DNA from: a virus
Direction: 5' to 3' (one strand)
IMG/VR virus record: IMGVR_UViG_3300044825_003408
Location: 1-39,874 of that record
Length of the DNA stretch: 39,874 bases
A program made the translations under genes and the position numbers. The notes beneath the pieces were generated by a model. It was given only the letters and a program-made list of their open reading frames with translations, was not told the origin of the DNA and did not search any database. Of this stretch, positions 28,447 to 35,619 are shown one piece after another (within the stretch, counting starts at the first letter, position 1; each line of letters begins with the position of its first letter).

Positions 28447-29259
28447 ATGGACATCATCGACTACCACGCCCACAGCGGCGTATCCAAATCCAAGCTCGAC
28501 TCGATCGCCAAATCGCCACTCCACTATTGGAGCCGGTGGTGCGATCCCAGCAGACTTGAGCCTGCACCGACACCCGCAATGGAGCGTGGCACCGCCGTGC
28601 ACATGGCTGTGCTCGAACCCGAAAAGTTCGCGGCGACGTATGCCCAGGCGCCGGATGTCAGCCGCACCACCAAAGCAGGCAAGCTCGAATGGGAGCTAGC
28701 TGCAGCGGATGGTAAGAAGCTCCTGAAAAAGGATGACTGGGACACCGTGCAGTACATGCTGCGTTCGGTGCTCGAGCATCCGATGGCGCACAAGATCTTG
28801 GCCGCGCCAGGCCGTGCAGAGGAATCTTTCTTTGCCAAGTGCCCCAACACCGGCCTCGAGCTCAAATGCCGCCCCGATTGGCTGACAGACTCCGGTTGGT
28901 TGGTCGATCTGAAGACCACGCAGGATGCCTCGCTCAAGGGCTTCCAGAAGGCGGTTGCCACTTACCGCTACCACGTGCAGGCGGCGCATTACCTGAACGT
29001 CTTCAAGCTCGCCACGGGCGTGCAGCCCCGCGGTTTCATCTTTATCGCGGTGGAAAGCACCGACCCTTGGGCGGTTCAAGTTTTCGAAGCATCACCGCTG
29101 CTGATCGAAGCAGGTGCCCTTGAAGTCAACCGCAACCTGCAGGCGCTAGCGCATGCAGCATCCACCTACCCACTCGGATTGCCATGGCCAGGATACAGTC
29201 AGCACGTAACCACGCTGGACCCGCCGACGTGGATGAGCCCACGCCTGCCGGAAATGTGA
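28447..29259 (+). CDS. PD-(D/E)XK exonuclease (DUF3799/RecE-like)
   Basis: 270 residues from the ATG at 28447; a GTG at 28417 overlaps the predicted -10 and is rejected. Features: SKSKLDSIAKSPLHYWSRW, MERGTAVHMAVLEPEKF, LELKCRPDWLTDSGWLVDLK with the catalytic Asp...Asp-x-Lys, then TTQDASLKGFQKAVATYRYH and VQAAHYL with the Gln-Tyr motif. It would degrade 5' ends to give 3' ssDNA for the annealing protein that follows with a one-base overlap, a typical exonuclease-recombinase pair. Confidence 0.92.
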   Translation: MDIIDYHAHSGVSKSKLDSIAKSPLHYWSRWCDPSRLEPAPTPAMERGTAVHMAVLEPEKFAATYAQAPDVSRTTKAGKLEWELAAADGKKLLKKDDWDTVQYMLRSVLEHPMAHKILAAPGRAEESFFAKCPNTGLELKCRPDWLTDSGWLVDLKTTQDASLKGFQKAVATYRYHVQAAHYLNVFKLATGVQPRGFIFIAVESTDPWAVQVFEASPLLIEAGALEVNRNLQALAHAASTYPLGLPWPGYSQHVTTLDPPTWMSPRLPEM

Positions 29260-29678
29260 TGGAAAACCTCGCACAGGCGTTAGCTGCTTTCCAGGCCACA
29301 CATCACAGCGCCAGCCGGTCAGGCCGCGGCAATTATGGACAATACGTCACCTTGGCAGATGCCCTACAGGCCGTCCAGCCCGCCACAGCATTTGGCCTGG
29401 CACATGCCCAGACCATGCACTATTTGGGCGAGGGGCTGATGTCTATTCGCACCACATTGATGCATGTCTGTGGTGAGAGAATTGAATCGGACCTGCCGAT
29501 CCCGGTCAGATTTGAAGGTGGGCGCGGTAATGTCATGCAGCAGCTTGGCTCAGCACTCACCTATGCCCGCCGTTATGGTCTTCTGTCGATCTACGGATTG
29601 GCCGGAGATGATGACGATGATGCTGAATCAACTTTTGTTAAAAAACAGACTGATCATGATGCAAAAGATTTCTTCTGA
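29259..29678 (+). CDS. ERF-family single-strand annealing protein
   Basis: 139 residues from the ATG at 29259 (TGATG with the exonuclease stop). ERF features: MENLAQALAAFQATHHSASR, YGQYVTLADALQAVQPATAF, GLAHAQTMHYLGEGLMSIRT and LGSALTYARRYGLLSIYGLA followed by an acidic DDDDDAE patch, as in P22 Erf-type proteins. Anneals complementary ssDNA in recombination-dependent replication. Short for the family, lacking a long C-terminal tail. Confidence 0.92.
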   Translation: MENLAQALAAFQATHHSASRSGRGNYGQYVTLADALQAVQPATAFGLAHAQTMHYLGEGLMSIRTTLMHVCGERIESDLPIPVRFEGGRGNVMQQLGSALTYARRYGLLSIYGLAGDDDDDAESTFVKKQTDHDAKDFF

Positions 29679-29746
29679 TGCTTTAATGGGTCTGCCTGCT
29701 CAAGATGCATCAGCATCTGTCTTAATCATTCAGGAACAGACTCATC

Positions 29747-29974
29747 ATGTCGCCCGATCTTGACCGGAGCAATCTCCTGACCCCCAGCGAGCTTGTCAAA
29801 CGCTGGGAACAGTCCCTATACCCCGTTTCGAATGTCACTCTTAGCAGGTGGCGCCGAGACGAGAAAGGCCCAAATTTCATCAAGATCGGCGCAGCCGGTC
29901 GCGTGTTCTACCTCCTCGATTCCGTGAAGGAATTCGAAGCCACCCACAACATTGGAGTTACCATCCGTGCCTAA
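29747..29974 (+). CDS. Small helix-turn-helix protein (excisionase/AlpA-like)
   Basis: 75 residues. TPSELVKRWEQSLYPVSNVT then LSRWRRDEKGPNFIKIG, and GRVFYLLDSVKEFEATH, form a MerR/excisionase-type winged HTH (HTH_17-like). It probably binds DNA as a small regulator or architectural factor. 68 bases separate it from ERF, holding a short palindromic hairpin AGATGCATCAGCATCT. There is no integrase in the window, so a role in excision is unlikely. Confidence 0.8.
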   Translation: MSPDLDRSNLLTPSELVKRWEQSLYPVSNVTLSRWRRDEKGPNFIKIGAAGRVFYLLDSVKEFEATHNIGVTIRA

Positions 29975-30263
29975 TCCCGCCATCAATGCCTCGCTGTTCA
30001 AAAACGAGCGCAAGGAGCAAGACAACCAACCGGATTTCACCGGTCCTGGCACCGTCACTCCCGAGAACCTCAAGGCCATCTACGAGGCCGCCGTCTCTGA
30101 CAAAGCGGTGTTCGATGACAACGGCGCTATCAAAGTGCGTGTCGCCGGGTGGCGCAAAGAATCTGCCAAAGGCACCACCTACATCTCGCTGTCGATCCAG
30201 CTTGAGCAGCCGCGGCCAGAAGCCAAGCCTGCCGCCAAGGCCAGCAGCGGAGACCTGTTCTGA
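29967..30263 (+). CDS. Putative single-stranded-DNA-binding-like protein
   Basis: 98 residues from the GTG at 29967, which has GGAG nine bases upstream; it overlaps the HTH stop by eight bases. Features: NASLFKNERKEQDNQPDFTG, PGTV, then IKVRVAGWRKESAKGTTYIS and LSIQLEQ, and a Pro/Ala-rich tail ending in GDLF. This resembles DUF736-type proteins and short phage SSB-like proteins with an acidic/hydrophobic C-terminal tip. Beside exonuclease and ERF, ssDNA binding is plausible but not proven. Confidence 0.7.
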   Translation: MPNPAINASLFKNERKEQDNQPDFTGPGTVTPENLKAIYEAAVSDKAVFDDNGAIKVRVAGWRKESAKGTTYISLSIQLEQPRPEAKPAAKASSGDLF

Positions 30264-30490
30264 TGGCTTTTTATGAAGCAGATGAACTGCGCCGTATTGC
30301 CGATCTGATCGACCGGTTCCCCAAATTCATCCGGCGCGATAAAGGCAAAGTGTCTGTGCACGAAGCCATTAGCGGTATCCTCAATCGGCACCACATTTAC
30401 AACGCGGCGCTCGAAATCGAGCTTGAACAGCTCACTGAAGACTACCGCCAGACCATCGCCAACTACTACGAACGCCAATTCGGAGCATGA
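30263..30490 (+). CDS. Hypothetical protein upstream of purZ
   Basis: 75 residues (MAFYEADELRRIADLIDRFP, KGKVSVHEAISGILNRHHIY, then ALEIELEQLTEDYRQTIANY). All helical. One-base overlap with the upstream stop and four-base overlap with purZ, so co-translated with the Z cassette. No family recognised. Confidence 0.75.
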   Translation: MAFYEADELRRIADLIDRFPKFIRRDKGKVSVHEAISGILNRHHIYNAALEIELEQLTEDYRQTIANYYERQFGA

Positions 30491-31578
30491 GATCCGTCGA
30501 AGTCATCATGGATGGCCAGTACGGATCAACCGGCAAGGGCCTCTTTGCCGGTTATCTGGCATCCAAACACAATCCCGAAGTTCTGGCCTGCGCGCTTTCG
30601 CCCAACGCTGGACACACCCTGATCCTCGAAGACGGCACCAAACTGGTGCACCGGATGCTGCCACTCGGCATAGTGTCAGACAGCCTGCACACAATCGTGC
30701 TCGGCCCTGGCAGCCTGATAGATCTCGATGCCCTCTGGGAAGAGGTCCAGAATGCTGAGATGCTTGGCTTGCTGTCTGAGTCTGTGCGCATCTGCGTGCA
30801 TCAGAACGCAGCAGTGGTGACCAACCGTCACCGCGATGCAGAATCAGATGGCGGCACTGCGCCAGGCTCTACCCGCAAAGGGGTCGGCGCGGCTCAGATC
30901 GAGCGGATTCGCCGCAAGCCCGATAAAAACAACATCATTGGGCTGATGCAGCCGGTACATCCGGTGTTTGATCGCATCACGCTGGCGAGCACCCATGAGC
31001 TCCAGCGCATCTACTTGGAGGCCAACCGCATCCAGGTGGAAGGGTGCCAAGGTTACAGCCTGAGCATCTATCACGGTCAGTATCCGTATGTCACCTGCCG
31101 TGATGTGTCCACTTACAGCCTGCTCGCAGACTGTGGTATGCCGTACATGCGCTGGTCTGCAGTGACTGTCTATGGCGTATTCCGCACGTATCCCATTCGT
31201 GTGGCCAACCGACCTACTTCTGGCGAGTGGAGCGGCCCGACATACCCAGACTCGCAGGAAACCACCTTCGAGGCGATCGGACAGGCCCAGGAGCTCACCA
31301 CGGTGACTCAGCTCCCACGGCGCATCTTCACATTTAGCCACCAGCAGGCGATCGAATCCTGTGTGCAGAACAAGGTCGATTTCATCTTCCTGAACTTCGC
31401 ACAGTATTGCACCAGTTGGAAGGATCTGCGCGATCTGTGGCTCAGGCTCAATGAATGCTCGATGGTCTCGTACCTCGGCTTCGGTCCCAAAATCGACGAC
31501 ATCGTGCGCGTCGGCTCACCCAACATCACAGAGGAACATGTCCGAGAAATCTACGAGCGTGCACGAGCTGCAGGCTGA
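30487..31578 (+). CDS. purZ: PurZ: dGMP-specific adenylosuccinate-synthetase-like enzyme (2-aminoadenine pathway)
   Basis: 363 residues, shorter than cellular PurA (about 430). PurZ joins aspartate to dGMP to give the precursor of 2-amino-dAMP. N-terminus MDGQYGSTGKG: Ser14 stands where PurA has its catalytic Asp (GxQWGDEGKG), the diagnostic PurZ change. Retained motifs: SPNAGHT with His43, PGSLIDLDALWEE, GSTRKGVGAAQIERI, and EGCQGYSLSIYHGQYPYVTC. The C-terminal base-binding segment LPRRIFTFS departs from the PurA RRCGWFD pattern. It is followed by mazZ and datZ, the known partners. Function is inferred with high confidence from this combination. Confidence 0.93.
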   Translation: MRSVEVIMDGQYGSTGKGLFAGYLASKHNPEVLACALSPNAGHTLILEDGTKLVHRMLPLGIVSDSLHTIVLGPGSLIDLDALWEEVQNAEMLGLLSESVRICVHQNAAVVTNRHRDAESDGGTAPGSTRKGVGAAQIERIRRKPDKNNIIGLMQPVHPVFDRITLASTHELQRIYLEANRIQVEGCQGYSLSIYHGQYPYVTCRDVSTYSLLADCGMPYMRWSAVTVYGVFRTYPIRVANRPTSGEWSGPTYPDSQETTFEAIGQAQELTTVTQLPRRIFTFSHQQAIESCVQNKVDFIFLNFAQYCTSWKDLRDLWLRLNECSMVSYLGFGPKIDDIVRVGSPNITEEHVREIYERARAAG

Positions 31579-31843
31579 CATTGCCGAATGGGCAGATAAG
31601 CTCAATCCGCACCGCACCGCACTCAGCATCATTGCCAAGATGCTCGAGGAGCTGGGAGAGCTCATCGCCTCAGACAGGCAGGATGACCCGCTAGAGCTAG
31701 CCGATGTGCTGATCCTGGCGCTGGACCTGGCACACATCAAAGGGATCGACCTGACCGATGCTGTGCAGCGCAAAATGCGAGTCAATCGCAACCGCGTATG
31801 GCGCATCGCAGACAATGGAGCCATGAAGCATGTCTCAGCTTGA
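31538..31843 (+). CDS. mazZ: MazZ-like all-alpha NTP pyrophosphohydrolase
   Basis: 101 residues from the ATG at 31538, with GAGGAAC just upstream; it overlaps purZ by 41 bases. MazG-type metal motif: LEELGELI (Glu37, Glu38, Glu41) and PLELADVLILALDLA (Glu53, Asp56), then QRKMRVNRNRVWR. In Z-phages MazZ hydrolyses dGTP to dGMP, the PurZ substrate. Specificity for dGTP cannot be read from sequence; the assignment uses its place between purZ and datZ. Confidence 0.88.
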   Translation: MSEKSTSVHELQADIAEWADKLNPHRTALSIIAKMLEELGELIASDRQDDPLELADVLILALDLAHIKGIDLTDAVQRKMRVNRNRVWRIADNGAMKHVSA

Positions 31844-32360
31844 GCTGCGTACTACCGCAGAGTTTCTGCGCGCCAGTCACATCACCCGGTGGGGAATCGT
31901 CCAGACTGCGGTTCCACAAAACATCGCGGAGCACATGTACCGCGTGTGGCTGCTTGTGCGTGCTTGGGGTCCGATCGTCGGGCTCACTGCTGATGAGCAG
32001 TTTTTGGCCGAGCAGCTCGCCTTGATGCATGACCTGCCCGAAATCCGTACCGGCGATGCACCGACGCCGCACAAGACTACAGAACTTAAAGCACATCTAG
32101 CGCGAGTTGAGCAGGAGATTTATCCTGAGCTCCGTGCGTTGGAGGAGCAAGCACCCGCAAAGGTGCACGCTCTGGTCAAGCACTGTGACACCGCCGAAGC
32201 GGTGCTCTTTCTCGAAGTGAATGGGCTGGGCAAACACGCGGCAGATGTAAAAGCACTGCTGCGCCAGCAAATGCTGGATCGATTGGCGATGTCGCCATTT
32301 GATCCTGCAGTCCAGGTCACACTCATCAACGCGTTCCATTCCACACTGCACAGCACATGA
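31830..32360 (+). CDS. datZ: DatZ: HD-domain dATP triphosphohydrolase
   Basis: 176 residues, against 175 in S-2L as I recall. It removes the triphosphate from dATP so that polymerase meets dZTP instead. HD metal ligands are visible at His35, His67, Asp68 and Asp120 (AEHMYRV, ALMHDLPEI, KHCDTAEAV). Trp21, Ile23 and Pro80 also fall one position after the adenine-pocket residues reported for S-2L DatZ (Trp20, Ile22, Pro79, from memory). The start overlaps mazZ by 14 bases. The constant offset of one supports true orthology. Confidence 0.92.
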   Translation: MSQLELRTTAEFLRASHITRWGIVQTAVPQNIAEHMYRVWLLVRAWGPIVGLTADEQFLAEQLALMHDLPEIRTGDAPTPHKTTELKAHLARVEQEIYPELRALEEQAPAKVHALVKHCDTAEAVLFLEVNGLGKHAADVKALLRQQMLDRLAMSPFDPAVQVTLINAFHSTLHST

Positions 32361-32608
32361 CCGAGCTTCAGCACAAAGAGATCCTCGAGCTCAAGCAGCG
32401 AGGCTACTCCAACCTCTACATCTCGGCCTGCGTCGATGGTGTGAGCTATCGAGAGATCGAAGACATGCTCGGCCCTATGCCACACCCCGAAGACCGGATG
32501 CCGCCCAAGCTGCGGGAATGGTGGATGCAGCAGCCCTGGGTGTGGCGCCCTGACAACAAAGAGCCGATCGAAGCACCCTGGGAGCGCGTCAGCCGTGAAT
32601 GGTTCTGA
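32357..32608 (+). CDS. Hypothetical protein downstream of datZ
   Basis: 83 residues (MTELQHKEILELKQRGYSNL, YISACVDGVSYREIEDMLGP). The N-terminal part resembles a helix-turn-helix (KQRGYSNLYISACVDGVSYREIEDML). The rest is Trp/Pro-rich (KLREWWMQQPWVWRPDNKE). ATGA overlap with datZ and 14-base overlap with the next gene. A role linked to Z metabolism is possible only by position. Confidence 0.75.
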   Translation: MTELQHKEILELKQRGYSNLYISACVDGVSYREIEDMLGPMPHPEDRMPPKLREWWMQQPWVWRPDNKEPIEAPWERVSREWF

Positions 32609-32924
32609 ATTCAAGCTGCTGCTGACCCAAACAGCTGAGCATTTGTGGACGCTGACCGAGAGCAAGGGTGCAGAATATGCACACGATGCCGACCAGCTCG
32701 CCAATTTCAAACGGCTGGGTGGTCAGTTGCGCCTGCAGCCCACCACGGTGCTGTTGGTGTACATGCAAAAGCACCTCGATGCCATCGCTGAGTATGTCAG
32801 CGCCATTCAGGATGAGCGCATGCCGGTGCTGTCTGAGCCCATCGATGGGCGCATCGACGACGCGATCCTCTATCTGATCCTCCTCAAAGCACTTATCGCA
32901 GATCTCTCACTGCCAAACGCATGA
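32595..32924 (+). CDS. Second all-alpha NTP-PPase-like (MazG-related) protein
   Basis: 109 residues. The pattern TESKGAEYAHDADQLANFKR, VLLVYMQKHLDAIAEYV, EPIDGRIDDAILYLILLKAL matches phage proteins of the all-alpha NTP pyrophosphatase group ('K-x-x-EY...NF...KH...R-I-x-D-x-x-x-Y-x-x-L-L'). It would hydrolyse a nucleoside triphosphate. It differs from MazZ in metal motif, so it is not a recent duplicate. Its place in the Z operon suggests nucleotide-pool control. Family fairly sure; substrate unknown. Confidence 0.75.
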   Translation: MNGSEFKLLLTQTAEHLWTLTESKGAEYAHDADQLANFKRLGGQLRLQPTTVLLVYMQKHLDAIAEYVSAIQDERMPVLSEPIDGRIDDAILYLILLKALIADLSLPNA

Positions 32925-33130
32925 CCCGCACACGCACCCGTTTTCTGATCACCGTTGGTGATTTGTATCTGGCCGACCCAGCGCCGGATGACAGCGGCAT
33001 CAGGCTGACAAACAATGAGCTTGCCGCTTTAAAATTCGTGACATTCGAACGCGCATGTCATGTCGCCAAAGTGGCGGCTGCGCGCACCGAATTTGAGCCA
33101 CGCGTTCTCAGCTGCGAATTCGACTACTGA
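32921..33130 (+). CDS. Hypothetical protein
   Basis: 69 residues (MTRTRTRFLITVGDLYLADP, then NNELAALKFVTFERACHVAK). Beta-rich start, one central helix. ATGA overlap with the NTP-PPase and one-base overlap with the sigma factor. Not recognised. Confidence 0.7.
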   Translation: MTRTRTRFLITVGDLYLADPAPDDSGIRLTNNELAALKFVTFERACHVAKVAAARTEFEPRVLSCEFDY

Positions 33131-33999
33131 TGTCTACCGCATTTGACGACTTTCTCGAGAATATTGGCCGATATCCGTTGCTCACTCCAACGGAGGAAAT
33201 CGAGCTTGCCAGGCAGATTCAGGCCTGGTTGCCGCTGCGCAAGCGGACCAAACTGAGCAAATCGGAACAGCGCACTGCGATGATTGGGCGCCGTGCGTAT
33301 GACAAATTCTTCTGTGCCAATCTGCGGTTGGTGGTCTTCGCTGCCAAGCGCTACATGATCAAATCCAAGTCGATGACTATTGATGATCTGGTGCAAGAAG
33401 GTTGCATGGGCCTCGCACGCAGCATCGAGAAGTTCGACCCGGAAAGAGGCTACAAATTTAGCACCTATGCATACTGGTGGATAAGGCAGTCTATTGCCAG
33501 GGGGCTCGAGGCATATGATCGCATGATCAAGCTGCCGGTGGTCGGCGTCCAGACGCTGGGCAAGCTGCGCAAATTCACCCTGGAGTTTTATCGAGAAAAG
33601 GGCAGATATCCAAGCAAAGCCGAATGCATCGAGCACTGCGACGTATCTGTGCACCTGTTCAATGCGTATATCGCGCATATGGATGGTTGCTCATCCCTCA
33701 ATGCCAAGTGCAATACCGAAGAGCACGCCAGTGAGCTCATAGATGTTGTCATCGACCATGACCGGTCTTTGGAAGAATCGATCGAACGCAGCATGATGCA
33801 CGAGCATCTGCAGCGTTGGATGCTATCGCTGAGTCATGAAGAAAGGGACCTGCTCACCAAGCATTACGGCTTGGATAATTCACCACCGATGTCACTGCAG
33901 GATATCGGCACAGGGATGTTTTTGAGCCGCGAAGCGATCAGACACAAAGAGAATCTGATCATCAATAAGCTGCGCATTAAGGCCAGAGCTTATCAGTAG
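33130..33999 (+). CDS. RNA polymerase sigma factor, full length, cyanobacterial type
   Basis: 289 residues. Region 1.2 (RYPLLTPTEEIELARQIQAWL), region 2 (CANLRLVVFAAKRYMIKSKS, DDLVQEGCMGLARSIEKFD, GYKFSTYAYWWIRQSIARGL), region 3 (LPVVGVQTLGKLRKFTLEFY, EKGRYPSKAECIEH) and region 4 with its HTH (SLQDIGTGMFLSREAIRHKE, NLIINKLRIKA). Group 2/3-like in layout. It ends the plus-strand operon, so it would be made with the replication genes and could redirect host polymerase to late promoters. It overlaps the convergent endolysin gene by seven bases. Confidence 0.93.
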   Translation: MSTAFDDFLENIGRYPLLTPTEEIELARQIQAWLPLRKRTKLSKSEQRTAMIGRRAYDKFFCANLRLVVFAAKRYMIKSKSMTIDDLVQEGCMGLARSIEKFDPERGYKFSTYAYWWIRQSIARGLEAYDRMIKLPVVGVQTLGKLRKFTLEFYREKGRYPSKAECIEHCDVSVHLFNAYIAHMDGCSSLNAKCNTEEHASELIDVVIDHDRSLEESIERSMMHEHLQRWMLSLSHEERDLLTKHYGLDNSPPMSLQDIGTGMFLSREAIRHKENLIINKLRIKARAYQ

Positions 34000-35063
34000 T
34001 CCCAGCGCACGCGTGGCTTGCCAGCACGCATGCCCAGGTGCACGAAGCCCTTTTTGGCACCATATCCAAGGCTGTAGGGCCAGTGCTTGTCGCACCAGTC
34101 CTGGACTGCATAAATATCGGCACCTTGGATATACCAATCCACAGCGCCCACATCGGGTGCGTTGTACAGATGCTCTGAGTTGCTAGCGCCGCCTACAGAC
34201 TTGTTGATCGCGGGCGGTCTGTAGCCGGATGTGATGATCACCGGTTTGCCACCGAATTCGGTGCGTGCACGCTCGATGAATTCGGCCAGCTTCTGAGCCG
34301 TGTGACACTGGTACTGGTGATCGAATCTTCTTGCTTCCTGCTCCAGGGCAAATTCGCCGTAGGTGATGTGTGGCGTGATCTTCAAATCAAAACTGGAATT
34401 GGGCATGAACACCTGCTGCTGCATCGGGGTGCCAGCCCAAACGCGTCCCTCTGCCTCACGACGGCGCCGGAGACCGGCTTCAACATTTGTGCCGGGGTTG
34501 CGGTACAGGAGCAGGGCCGCAGGTACCTCCGACCAGCTCCGATCGGCCAGGCGCTTCGTGATGGTCTCGAATCCATCTGAACCGTAGAACCCCGACCCCA
34601 GGTTGTAGGCGAAACTAATCAGCGCGCATTTTTGGCCATCATTCATCTCGCGCCAGTTGGGCACGGTCGATGCCAACTTGTCTGCGATTCGATCAACTTC
34701 GAGGCGCAATAACATGTCTGCCTCGATCACGTTGATTTTATCGCCGCGCTTTACCGGCACACCACCGCTGTATCGGGTGGTGCCATAACCGATCGTCCAC
34801 GGATCACCACCACTAAGCGGATCTGGGTAGGCAGTTAGATGACAGCCTTCAAAATCCTTGATCAACTTTATAGCTTGAGAAAGATCAGTTTGTTTGCCAT
34901 CCTGGCTCCAGGCTTCAAACCAAGGACGATCGCGCCGCATTGCAGCTTTGTAGCCGTTAGCAGCCAGATCTTGCTCAAGCAGACTGACTGCCGCGGCCTG
35001 ATGCGGCAGTCCTTTGTAATACCTAAACAGCGTTTGCAGCGAAATTGCGGCTGCGTTGCCCAT
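33993..35063 (-). CDS. Endolysin: GH24 lysozyme plus M15-type peptidase
   Basis: 356 residues with two peptidoglycan-cutting domains. GH24 muramidase at about 60-215: KDFEGCHLTAYPDPLSGG with the catalytic Glu, WTIGYGTTRYSGG, then CALISFAYNLGSGFYG. A C-terminal M15_3 peptidase at about 230-356: KPVIITSGYRPPAINKSVGG, SNSEHLYNAPDVGAVDWY and GFVHLGMR, giving the His...Asp...His zinc site. No signal peptide is seen, so release needs a holin. The 45-residue membrane protein is one base upstream. Confidence 0.93.
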   Translation of the reverse strand: MGNAAAISLQTLFRYYKGLPHQAAAVSLLEQDLAANGYKAAMRRDRPWFEAWSQDGKQTDLSQAIKLIKDFEGCHLTAYPDPLSGGDPWTIGYGTTRYSGGVPVKRGDKINVIEADMLLRLEVDRIADKLASTVPNWREMNDGQKCALISFAYNLGSGFYGSDGFETITKRLADRSWSEVPAALLLYRNPGTNVEAGLRRRREAEGRVWAGTPMQQQVFMPNSSFDLKITPHITYGEFALEQEARRFDHQYQCHTAQKLAEFIERARTEFGGKPVIITSGYRPPAINKSVGGASNSEHLYNAPDVGAVDWYIQGADIYAVQDWCDKHWPYSLGYGAKKGFVHLGMRAGKPRVRWDY

Positions 35064-35064
35064 G

Positions 35065-35202
35065 TCAGCGCTTAGGGAAAAGCATCTTCAGCACTTTAAC
35101 AGCCAGCTGCACCCAGCTGTTCTGGCGGATCGGCAGCAGGGCGATGATTTCGCTACCGGCAGCAACGATGATCGCGATAGTGGCGAGTGTGGTGGGGTCC
35201 AT
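35065..35202 (-). CDS. Small membrane protein, holin-like
   Basis: 45 residues: MDPTTLATIAIIVAAGSEII, ALLPIRQNSWVQLAVKVLKM, LFPKR. A hydrophobic N-terminal span and an amphipathic basic C-terminal helix. Its ATG overlaps the stop of the upstream gene, and it sits directly before the endolysin, the usual holin position. Similar short proteins are frequent in cyanophages. Holin function is likely but unproven. Confidence 0.7.
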   Translation of the reverse strand: MDPTTLATIAIIVAAGSEIIALLPIRQNSWVQLAVKVLKMLFPKR

Positions 35203-35456
35203 CAGGTTTGGCAGTTAGGCCTTGCTTCCAGCTTAGAGATTCTCTGCTCGACACCGCTGATCCGGTTAAAGGTCTCGCGCCTGTCCTCCTTCATGTCTAC
35301 GTGCAAAACTTCAAGCTGGGTGGCGATGTGCTCGACGGCGGTGGTGAGACGCACCACAGCTTCGCGACCCTCTTCATTTCTTCTCGAGAATCCCATGAAG
35401 CCCATAGCGCCGATCGAGATCGAAGCACCAGTTATGGCAGCCCAGATCTCAATCAT
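35202..35456 (-). CDS. Membrane-anchored coiled-coil protein of the lysis region
   Basis: 84 residues: an N-terminal membrane span (IWAAITGASISIGAMGFMGF), basic SRRNEEGR, then a coiled coil (VVRLTTAVEHIATQLEVLH, MKEDRRETFNRISGVEQRIS). It resembles XhlA-type holin partners or spanins. It is coupled to the holin-like gene downstream. It may help form or control the lysis hole. Confidence 0.72.
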   Translation of the reverse strand: MIEIWAAITGASISIGAMGFMGFSRRNEEGREAVVRLTTAVEHIATQLEVLHVDMKEDRRETFNRISGVEQRISKLEARPNCQT

Positions 35457-35619
35457 GATTCAAAGAACTCCCACCCAGTCTAAACAACCTGGCCATGCCA
35501 GGATCAACCCCTGTTTTTGCAACCGCGACGGCCCGTGAGTAGAGATGGCAGTCTGTTTTGCCTGCATCTTCCAATGCGCGCATGATCTTGCACCAGTTTT
35601 CTTTGGTGCGATCGTCCAC
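35449..35619 (-). CDS. Small cyanophage-type protein, function unknown
   Basis: 56 residues starting at GTG 35619, which overlaps the upstream TAG (TAGTG): VDDRTKENWCKIMRALEDAG, KTDCHLYSRAVAVAKTG. Helical. The pattern 'RTKENW.KI..ALE.AGKTD..FY.RA' is one I associate with small cyanophage proteins. Overlaps the next gene by eight bases. Confidence 0.75.
   Translation of the reverse strand: MDDRTKENWCKIMRALEDAGKTDCHLYSRAVAVAKTGVDPGMARLFRLGGSSLNHD

Noticed and set aside
29645-29763. 35-codon frame between ERF and the HTH gene
   Set aside because: Starts inside ERF in another frame, no SD, low-complexity product; kept as non-coding with a small hairpin.
29747-29974. HTH protein as an excisionase proving lysogeny
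   Set aside because: No integrase, attachment site or repressor is visible; the fold is also used by many phage regulators.
30487-31578. purA as an ordinary auxiliary purine gene
   Set aside because: Ser replaces the catalytic Asp, the C-terminal base-binding segment is altered, and mazZ and datZ follow directly.
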